NCBI GenBank assembly: GCA_028527945.1
Contig: JAQQAK010000204.1
Span: 1-6,576, forward strand
DNA: 6,576 nt
Source: Spirochaetaceae bacterium
GTDB taxonomy: Bacteria; Spirochaetota; Spirochaetia; UBA9216
Direction of reading: 5' to 3'
Below are positions 1-4,615 of this stretch, piece by piece. Made by a program: the position numbers and the translations under genes. A model generated the notes under the pieces. The model had not been told where the DNA came from, did no database searches, and saw only the letters and a list, made by a program, of their open reading frames with translations. Positions within the stretch are counted from its first letter, which is position 1. The number at the start of each line of letters is the position of its first letter.

Positions 1-92
1 TTCATATTTGTATAACCTATAAAAGAAACAGCAGTAAGCGCTACAAGAAGAAGAACCACAACCGGAATTAAAATTTTGAATGTAATTTTCAT
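1..92 (-). CDS. N-terminus of a membrane protein, probably a methyl-accepting chemotaxis protein (partial)
   Basis: Only the first 30 codons are in the window; the gene continues past base 1. It starts at the ATG at 92-90, preceded by an AGGGG ribosome binding site (complement of 101-105) at a spacing of 8 bases. The peptide has a short basic start (MKITFK) and then one long hydrophobic run (ILIPVVVLLLVALTAVSFIGY, residues 7-27), which is an uncleaved signal anchor or first transmembrane helix. N-termini of this type with a KILIPV-like motif are very common in chemoreceptors and related two-pass sensors, so a chemotaxis receptor is the best guess. A sensor kinase, a GGDEF protein or another single-anchor protein would look the same at this length. 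It is divergent from the nucleotidyltransferase gene. The start and the membrane helix are sure; the function is a guess. Confidence 0.6.
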   Translation of the reverse strand, partial: MKITFKILIPVVVLLLVALTAVSFIGYTNM

Positions 93-163
93 ATAATAAT
101 CCCCTATATATACTAACGAATATATTATTATAAGTGTCATAAAAAGTCGAGCTGTTTTTTTAT

Positions 164-191
164 AAGAAGTTATATTACAAGAAGTTATATT
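164..191. repeat. Tandem 13-bp direct repeat in divergent intergenic region
   Basis: AAGAAGTTATATT occurs exactly at 164-176 and again at 179-191, a period of 15 bases with a 2-base spacer. It lies between two divergently transcribed genes. A 15-base period is not an integral number of helical turns (about 1.4), so this is not a classical same-face operator pair. It could be a regulator site or a chance or slippage-derived duplication in AT-rich DNA. Confidence 0.5.
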
Positions 192-198
192 CTCTTTT

Positions 199-243
199 CA
201 AAATCAATAATAAATTTACCGATAAAGAATTTAACATTAGAAA
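199..243 (+). promoter_or_regulatory. Candidate promoters for the nucleotidyltransferase gene (FliA-like and housekeeping-like overlap)
   Basis: Two overlapping readings are possible. The first is sigma-28/FliA-like: CAAA at 199-202, 15 bases, then ACCGATAA at 218-225, compared with the known TAAA-N15-GCCGATAA consensus (3 of 4 and 7 of 8 matches). The second is sigma-70-like: TTTACC at 215-220, a 17-base spacer, then TAGAAA at 238-243 (4 of 6 in each box). Either would give a leader of about 30-55 bases before the ATG at 284. Neither is strong enough to call alone. Confidence 0.3.
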
Positions 244-283
244 AATCAATCATCCTACCGGTGAATAAAAAAGGAAGGAAAAA

Positions 284-1114
284 ATGCATCAAGATTTGGT
301 TCTCGGGTTTGAGAAAATGATAGAAACAATAAAATTAGATGAGAGGTGTAAAGGGGCTTGGTATTATGGCTCTGTTGGAAGAGGTGATTTTGACCAATTT
401 TCAGACTTTGATCCGGTCTTTCTTGTATCTGAAAAAGATTTTGAGGATTTTGCAAATGATGTAAAGTTTTTTGTAAGCAAATCATGTGATGAATTACTAA
501 TAAGCTGGGCTGAAGATTATAATAGCCAATACTTTAAAAACTTCTGTAACCTGATACGAATAAACAATAACCTTCATCAATTGGATTTTTTTATCTTAAA
601 TGCTGATCGTACAGAAAATTGGTGGTGTCGCCAGCACTTAAAAGGATGTACAAGGAATAACATTATATTTGATTCAAAAGGTGAGGTTGGAGCTTTACTT
701 GATAAGGGATTAAGAACAGAAAATAATATACCTGATCCGCAACGGTGTTTTGATACATACTGGTTTCATGTAGAAATGCTTATTAAATATTTTAAGCGCA
801 AAGATATATTTAAAATAATCAAAAATATGGATTTCTTATTCCATTCTCATGTAGACTTATTACTATCAGAATACGATGAATTAGATTGGGGAGCCTGGGA
901 AACAAAAGTAAAAAAATGCGTACCAGAAGAAAAACAAGCTCATCTATTACCATATTATACAACTCCAGGCTTTGATACATACAGCTCAACAATTAAGCAG
1001 TGTATTAAAACATTTGATAAAGATGCAAAGGAAATATTTGATAAAAAGAATTTGAGTTATCCAGAAAATGTATCTAATCAGGTAATAAATTATTTTAATC
1101 GTATGGTCGAATAG
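284..1114 (+). CDS. Nucleotidyltransferase-fold protein, aminoglycoside/lincosamide nucleotidyltransferase-like
   Basis: This is a 276-residue soluble protein with the polymerase-beta-type nucleotidyltransferase signature near its N-terminus: G29-S30-V-G-R-G-D, then S40-D41-F-D43, which supplies the first two metal-binding carboxylates. A third candidate is D101 in a predicted strand (HQLDFFIL). The remainder (about 150-276) looks helical with aromatic patches, as in small drug-modifying nucleotidyltransferases (AadE/AadA, ANT(4') and LinB/LnuF types, about 250-300 residues). The GS...GD.DQ.SD spacing recalls the lincosamide enzymes most. Such enzymes transfer NMP from an NTP to a hydroxyl on a small molecule, but the substrate here cannot be read from sequence, and resistance should not be assumed. 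The ATG at 284 follows AAGGAAGG (271-278) at good spacing. The gene is monocistronic, divergent from the membrane-protein gene at 1-92 and 202 bases from the next plus-strand gene. No partner toxin or antitoxin (HEPN/MNT type) is adjacent, and the protein is too long for a typical MNT antitoxin. Confidence 0.8.
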   Translation: MHQDLVLGFEKMIETIKLDERCKGAWYYGSVGRGDFDQFSDFDPVFLVSEKDFEDFANDVKFFVSKSCDELLISWAEDYNSQYFKNFCNLIRINNNLHQLDFFILNADRTENWWCRQHLKGCTRNNIIFDSKGEVGALLDKGLRTENNIPDPQRCFDTYWFHVEMLIKYFKRKDIFKIIKNMDFLFHSHVDLLLSEYDELDWGAWETKVKKCVPEEKQAHLLPYYTTPGFDTYSSTIKQCIKTFDKDAKEIFDKKNLSYPENVSNQVINYFNRMVE

Positions 1115-1228
1115 AATCAGAGTTAAAAATAAAAAACTTCAACCTCTGCCCAAATTAGTATTGTTTTATTAATTTTTATTTAAAATAAATTTGAAATCAC
1201 AACCACAGTTACTTACTCTTTAAGAAAC

Positions 1229-1247
1229 GGACTCACGTATAGAGTCT
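1229..1247 (+). other. Short hairpin upstream of the small-protein/FIST-like operon
   Basis: GACTC (1230-1234) and GAGTC (1242-1246) can pair around a 7-base loop, extended by one G-T wobble (1229/1247). The stem is short and the following bases (TTCAGAAAAAA) are not a U-tract, so it is a poor terminator. It may be part of an operator or leader structure, or chance. Confidence 0.25.
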
Positions 1248-1257
1248 TTCAGAAAAA

Positions 1258-1291
1258 ATGTATATACATTACTGAATTAAAAAACATTACT
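1258..1291. promoter_or_regulatory. Perfect 12-bp palindrome plus direct repeat upstream of the 1317 operon
   Basis: ATGTATATACAT (1258-1269) is a perfect palindrome. Overlapping its right end, ACATTACT at 1266-1273 is repeated at 1284-1291, a period of 18 bases. The cluster ends 12 bases before the ribosome binding site at 1304-1310, where an operator would be expected. No convincing -35/-10 pair could be assigned to this operon, so the link to a promoter is inference. AT-rich DNA gives such palindromes by chance fairly often. Confidence 0.35.
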
Positions 1292-1316
1292 AAACATAAA
1301 ACCAGGGAGGTTAAAT

Positions 1317-1553
1317 ATGCGCGTTCCGGATAAAACTGATAAAAAATGGGAAAACGCAATTAGTGATAAATCAGATTATCAACTTAAATTTCTTGCTACT
1401 AAAATTCTATTGGGCAGATTGAGGTTGACATATCAGAACGAAGAGAATTCTGAGTCTCTAAAAAAGAACGCTTGTGAGCTTCATGATTTTTTTGAGAAAA
1501 ACCAACATGTACCAGCTGCAATGGAAGATTTACAGCAAATTATAGGAGGTTAA
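1317..1553 (+). CDS. Small hypothetical protein (78 aa), first gene of a two-gene operon
   Basis: I do not recognise this protein. It is a real gene by context: the ATG has an excellent AGGGAGG site (1304-1310) 6 bases upstream, and the reading frame ends with TAA two bases before the next start, so the two genes are translationally coupled. The product is soluble and charged, with no signal peptide or membrane helix. Residues 1-20 are polar and Lys/Asp-rich; about 21-40 (YQLKFLATKILLGRLRLTY) look like an amphipathic helix; about 44-61 and 66-76 could form further helices, with one Cys at 52. Size and helical character would suit a small adaptor or binding partner of the FIST-like protein encoded downstream, but that is inferred from coupling only. 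Confidence 0.75.
   Translation: MRVPDKTDKKWENAISDKSDYQLKFLATKILLGRLRLTYQNEENSESLKKNACELHDFFEKNQHVPAAMEDLQQIIGG
1544..1549 (+). promoter_or_regulatory. Ribosome binding site inside the upstream gene's last codons
   Basis: AGGAGG lies within the final codons of the 78-residue gene, 6 bases before the ATG at 1556. It fixes the start of the FIST-like gene and shows that the two frames are tightly coupled, with only two bases between the stop and the next start. Confidence 0.85.
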
Positions 1554-1555
1554 GA

Positions 1556-2539
1556 ATGAACAATATATTAATTTCTATCGAAGAGGCAAATGACCTTATA
1601 GATTCTGGTAAAAACCTCTTATTTGCTGGATACGAAAATGTTTTAAAACAGCTGCATAAAGGCTCCTGGATAGGAGGAACTACACCATATTTTGTTGCTC
1701 AAAATGGCGGTGAATTAAATACAGAGAAAGTGTTTGTTACAGAAATACCAGACTATATATCTAACATTGATATACAAATGATGGATGAAGAAAATATTTC
1801 TTCTATTTTTACACAAGCGCCTAAAATTGGTTTTGTTGTCCTCATCCTTCCTACAGGAAGTAATGTTCACTTAAAATACGCTCTTGAAGCTCCTGAATTT
1901 CAGGATTTTGCAACCAGACCAATTATGGGATGGACATCCGCAGTAGCTGCTGATGAGCTTGGTAAAATCAATGCAAAAGTAATAAACGGATTAGATTGCA
2001 AACTTGTTGATAATAAGGCTGTAATTATGAATATAACATTACCTGAGGGAATGTACGCAGATCTTGGTATTGTTAACATCTTTGAACAGGGAGATGGCAC
2101 AGTCTTTAAATTTGAGGAAGACGGCTTTAGCGCAAAAAATGTAATAGTAGACGGTAAAAAAGTAAATATGGCAAACTATATGCGAGAAAATAAAATAGGT
2201 ACAGCCATGCCGTTAGTTGCAGATTATTATGGAGCGTCAATTAACGTAACATTGAAAGATATAGGAAAAGAACAAGTAACTTTTTATGCGCCTGTATTTA
2301 AAGGAATTGAATATCGCATAGCAAAACCAATAAATAATTATGAAGAAGAATTTAAAAAGCAAATTCCTGAAACAATGAATAATATTTTTTATTCCTGTAA
2401 TTGTTTTATGAATTACGTTTTAGGAAACCTTGAAGGAAAAAAAACAGCAAACATAACAGGCATGATAACTTTTGGAGAAATTGCGTATCAGCTTCTGAAT
2501 CAGACCCTTGTATATCTATCAATAAAAAGCTCAACTTAA
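1556..2539 (+). CDS. FIST-like sensory protein (DUF6976-type), stand-alone
   Basis: This 327-residue cytoplasmic protein has no signal peptide or membrane helix. The C-terminal part carries the pattern typical of FIST C domains: a G-I-E-Y-R strand (250-254), then S-C-N-C-F (280-284), a short helix, and finally G-K-K-T-A-N-I-T-G-M-I-T-F-G-E-I-A (294-310) followed by L-N-Q-T-L (314-318). The N-terminal half has a helix, then G-S-W-I-G-G-T-T-P-Y (36-45) and hydrophobic strands (92-100), resembling the FIST N arrangement. From memory this full-length architecture matches proteins labelled DUF6976; that should be confirmed by a domain search. FIST domains are regarded as intracellular small-ligand sensors, proposed to bind amino acids, and are often fused to or encoded near GGDEF, EAL, kinase or chemoreceptor modules. 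Here no output domain is attached. Cysteines at 148, 281 and 283 are notable; the CxC pair sits in the conserved motif. It is co-transcribed with the 78-residue gene and convergent with htpG. Confidence 0.7.
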   Translation: MNNILISIEEANDLIDSGKNLLFAGYENVLKQLHKGSWIGGTTPYFVAQNGGELNTEKVFVTEIPDYISNIDIQMMDEENISSIFTQAPKIGFVVLILPTGSNVHLKYALEAPEFQDFATRPIMGWTSAVAADELGKINAKVINGLDCKLVDNKAVIMNITLPEGMYADLGIVNIFEQGDGTVFKFEEDGFSAKNVIVDGKKVNMANYMRENKIGTAMPLVADYYGASINVTLKDIGKEQVTFYAPVFKGIEYRIAKPINNYEEEFKKQIPETMNNIFYSCNCFMNYVLGNLEGKKTANITGMITFGEIAYQLLNQTLVYLSIKSST

Positions 2540-2560
2540 ATTCAGAATTTACTTTTAGAC

Positions 2561-2589
2561 AAAAAAAATCCGGGAATTCCTTCCCGGAT
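2561..2589 (-). terminator. Rho-independent terminator of htpG
   Basis: A 9-bp perfect stem (2568-2576 with 2581-2589, core CCGGG/CCCGG) closes a 4-base loop. On the minus strand it is followed by eight T residues (complement of 2561-2568), the textbook form for a transcript ending 46 bases before it. In the plus direction the stem is followed by CAATTTAT, so it may also stop the FIST-like operon, but less efficiently. Confidence 0.9.
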
Positions 2590-2595
2590 CAATTT

Positions 2596-2638
2596 ATAAG
2601 ATACCGGATTCTAACCGGCTGTATGCCAGAATCCTTAT
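2596..2638 (-). other. Nested inverted repeat at the htpG stop codon
   Basis: GGATTC (2606-2611) pairs with GAATCC (2629-2634). Inside lies a smaller GGC/GCC stem (2617-2619 with 2625-2627) with a 5-base loop. Outside, ATAA (2596-2599) can pair with TTAT (2635-2638) across a 6-base bulge, so the structure runs into the htpG stop codon. It stands upstream of the main terminator in the htpG transcript and could slow 3'-end decay or act as an auxiliary terminator for plus-strand transcription. The role is inferred. Confidence 0.4.
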
Positions 2639-4506
2639 AAAGATTTTCCCATTATTCGATTAAGACGTTTTACAAATTCAGCAGGCTCTTTTAGCTGCTG
2701 ACCTTCAACAAGCATTGCCTGTTCAAAAAGAAGAAAACTTACATCTTCAATTATAGCCTTATCTTCTGTATCTTTAAGTTTAGAAACAATTTCATGATCA
2801 GGATTGATCTCAAGAATAGGCACAATCTCAGGCATATCAGCCTGTCCCATGGCCCTCATCATTTGCTGCATCTGCATTGTAGGATCATTCTCATCTGCAA
2901 CAACACAGGAAGGAGAGTCTGAAAGTCTGGAAGAAGCTTTTACATCTTTAACCTTGTCACCAAGAACATCCTTGATCTTTTTAATTACTGGTTCAACGTC
3001 TTTTTCTTTTTCCTTATCTTCTTCAGTTTTAAGATCATCAGCCGCGCCGCTCTTGTTTACAGCTTTAAGCTCAATCTCTTTGTAGTTCATTATACTTGGA
3101 GCAACGATCTCATCGATCTCATCATCCATAATAAGAACTTCTATTCCCTTTTTCTTATATGCTTCTAAAAGAGGAGAGTTTCTAAGAGTAGATTCGTTAT
3201 CACCAGTAATGTAGTAAATAGCTTTCTGATCTTCTTTCATTCGATCTTTATAAGCAGCAAGAGTTGTCCAACCTTCTACTTCTGTTGATTTAAAACGAAC
3301 AAGTTCCATTAGATCTTCACGGTTAGCGTAATCTGAATATAAACCTTCTTTAAGAGGTCTATTGTATTCTTCGATGAACTCTTTGTACTTTTCAGGATTA
3401 TTATCAGCTATCTTCTTAAACTCGCTAAGAACCTTTTTAACAGAAGCTGTTTTAATTGCAGCTAAAACACGGTTCTGCTGAAGGATTTCGCGGCTTACAT
3501 TTAAAGGGAGATCTTCTGAATCAATAATTCCGCGAAGGAATCTAAGATAAACAGGCATCAGCTCTTTTTCGTCGTCTGTAATGAATACACGTTTAACATA
3601 AAGCTTAACACCTGGCTTATAGTCTGCCTGATACATATCAAAAGGAGCTTTTTTAGGAACATAGAAAAGAGTTGTATATTCCTGTGTACCTTCTGCCTTT
3701 GTATGAAGGTGCATAAGAGGCTCTTCTGTGTCATGAGAAATAGTTTTATAGAATTCGTTATAATCTTCGTCTTTAAGTTCTGATTTAGATTTTTTCCACA
3801 AAGCTGAAGCTGTATTTATCTGCTCAATTTTATGTTCTTTTATTTCTTTACGATCGTCGCCCTCGCCTTCCCATGTTGAATCATCAAATTCAAGAAAAAT
3901 TGGAAACGCTATATGGTCAGAATATTTTTTAACAAGCTGTTCAACACTCCATCTATTTGTATATTCTGTACCATTGTCATTGAGGTGAAGAAGAACTGTT
4001 GTTCCCTGACTTTCGCGCTCTGATTCTTCTACATTATAGTTTGTTCGGCCGTCACTAACCCATTTCCAAGCCTGATCGTCGCCAGCTTTTTTAGTTGTAA
4101 CAGTAACCTTATCTGCAACCATAAAGCATGAGTAGAAACCTACACCAAACTGACCAATAAGATTTGAATCTTTTGCTGCATCGCCAGAAAGATTATTAAG
4201 GAAGTTTTTTGTTCCTGAACGAGCGATTGTACCAAGACAAGCATCAAGGTCATCACTGTTCATTCCAATTCCATTATCACTTAATGTTAATGTTTTTGCT
4301 TCAGCATCAAAGGAAATATCAATTCGTGGTTCAAAATCAAGAGTTTTGAAATCATCATCTGTTAGAGTCAGATACTTTAATTTATCAATTGCGTCTGATG
4401 CGTTTGAGATAATTTCTCTCAGGAATATTTCCTTATGTGAATACAGAGAATGGATTATAAGATCCAGTAACTGTGATATTTCAGTCTTAAATTTCTTTTT
4501 AGACAT
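2635..4506 (-). CDS. htpG: Molecular chaperone HtpG (bacterial Hsp90)
   Basis: The gene is complete at 623 residues, essentially the length of E. coli HtpG (624). It is an ATP-dependent homodimeric cytosolic chaperone that remodels client proteins, often with DnaK. The GHKL ATPase domain covers about 1-220: E31 and N35 in FLREIISNASDAIDKL, D77 in LSDNGIGM, and the lid/nucleotide loop GQFGVGFYS (118-126). The middle domain covers about 230-485, with the catalytic arginine loop NVSREILQQNR (R339). The C-terminal dimerisation domain covers about 500-623 and includes the Met-rich amphipathic stretch (MQMQQMMRAMG, 544-554) seen in HtpG proteins. A charged linker (489-505, many Glu/Lys/Asp) joins the last two domains. 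The ATG at 4506 follows AAAGGGGAGA (complement of 4511-4520) at close spacing. It has its own sigma-70-type promoter candidate and a strong terminator. No CIRCE-like repeat is visible upstream. No key residue is missing. Confidence 0.98.
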   Translation of the reverse strand: MSKKKFKTEISQLLDLIIHSLYSHKEIFLREIISNASDAIDKLKYLTLTDDDFKTLDFEPRIDISFDAEAKTLTLSDNGIGMNSDDLDACLGTIARSGTKNFLNNLSGDAAKDSNLIGQFGVGFYSCFMVADKVTVTTKKAGDDQAWKWVSDGRTNYNVEESERESQGTTVLLHLNDNGTEYTNRWSVEQLVKKYSDHIAFPIFLEFDDSTWEGEGDDRKEIKEHKIEQINTASALWKKSKSELKDEDYNEFYKTISHDTEEPLMHLHTKAEGTQEYTTLFYVPKKAPFDMYQADYKPGVKLYVKRVFITDDEKELMPVYLRFLRGIIDSEDLPLNVSREILQQNRVLAAIKTASVKKVLSEFKKIADNNPEKYKEFIEEYNRPLKEGLYSDYANREDLMELVRFKSTEVEGWTTLAAYKDRMKEDQKAIYYITGDNESTLRNSPLLEAYKKKGIEVLIMDDEIDEIVAPSIMNYKEIELKAVNKSGAADDLKTEEDKEKEKDVEPVIKKIKDVLGDKVKDVKASSRLSDSPSCVVADENDPTMQMQQMMRAMGQADMPEIVPILEINPDHEIVSKLKDTEDKAIIEDVSFLLFEQAMLVEGQQLKEPAEFVKRLNRIMGKSL

Positions 4507-4547
4507 TCAATCTCCCCTTTCAATTTAAATGTGATTTATTTGAAAAA

Positions 4548-4576
4548 AATATAATAAAATAAAAATGGATCGGCAA
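4548..4576 (-). promoter_or_regulatory. Candidate sigma-70-type promoter of htpG
   Basis: On the minus strand TTGCCG (complement of 4571-4576) and TATATT (complement of 4548-4553) are separated by exactly 17 bases. They match 4 of 6 and 5 of 6 consensus positions. Transcription would start near 4541, giving a leader of about 35 bases. An alternative TATAAT further upstream has only a 15-base spacer from TTGATG. No heat-shock (sigma-32 or CIRCE) signature was found. Confidence 0.55.
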
Positions 4577-4587
4577 TTATAATTTAA

Positions 4588-4615
4588 GTAAAAAAGCATC
4601 AAAATAGATTTTTAC
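4588..4615 (-). terminator. Weak AT-rich hairpin at the end of the EAL gene
   Basis: GTAAAAA (4588-4594) pairs with TTTTTAC (4609-4615), 7 bp with a 14-base loop, overlapping the stop codon. It contains a single G-C pair and no U-tract of its own beyond the stem. It is a poor terminator, so some readthrough into htpG is plausible. Confidence 0.2.

Noticed and set aside
255..485. 76-residue minus-strand open frame over the start of the nucleotidyltransferase gene
   Set aside because: It is antisense to a gene with a clear catalytic motif and good ribosome binding site, and has no recognisable domain of its own.
1118..1189. Possible terminator after the nucleotidyltransferase gene (CAGAG/CTCTG pairing at 1118-1148 and an all-AT palindrome at 1175-1189)
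   Set aside because: The first stem is 5-7 bp with a bulge and a 16-base loop and no U-tract after it; the second has no G-C pair. Neither is a convincing terminator.
284..1553. Nucleotidyltransferase plus small gene as a toxin-antitoxin pair
   Set aside because: The genes are 202 bases apart, not coupled; the nucleotidyltransferase is far longer than typical MNT antitoxins and the small protein shows no HEPN RxxxxH motif.
1900..2100. 66-residue minus-strand open frame inside the FIST-like gene
   Set aside because: Shadow frame of a well-supported gene, with no ribosome binding site or domain.
2804..3085. 93-residue plus-strand open frame, Ser-rich, antisense to htpG
   Set aside because: Its serine/leucine-rich composition is what the reverse complement of a charged Glu/Lys region produces; htpG is certain here.
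4567..4574. GCCGATCC on the minus strand as a FliA-type -10 box for htpG
   Set aside because: No TAAA-like box lies 15 bases upstream, and the same bases serve better as the -35 region of a normally spaced sigma-70-type promoter.
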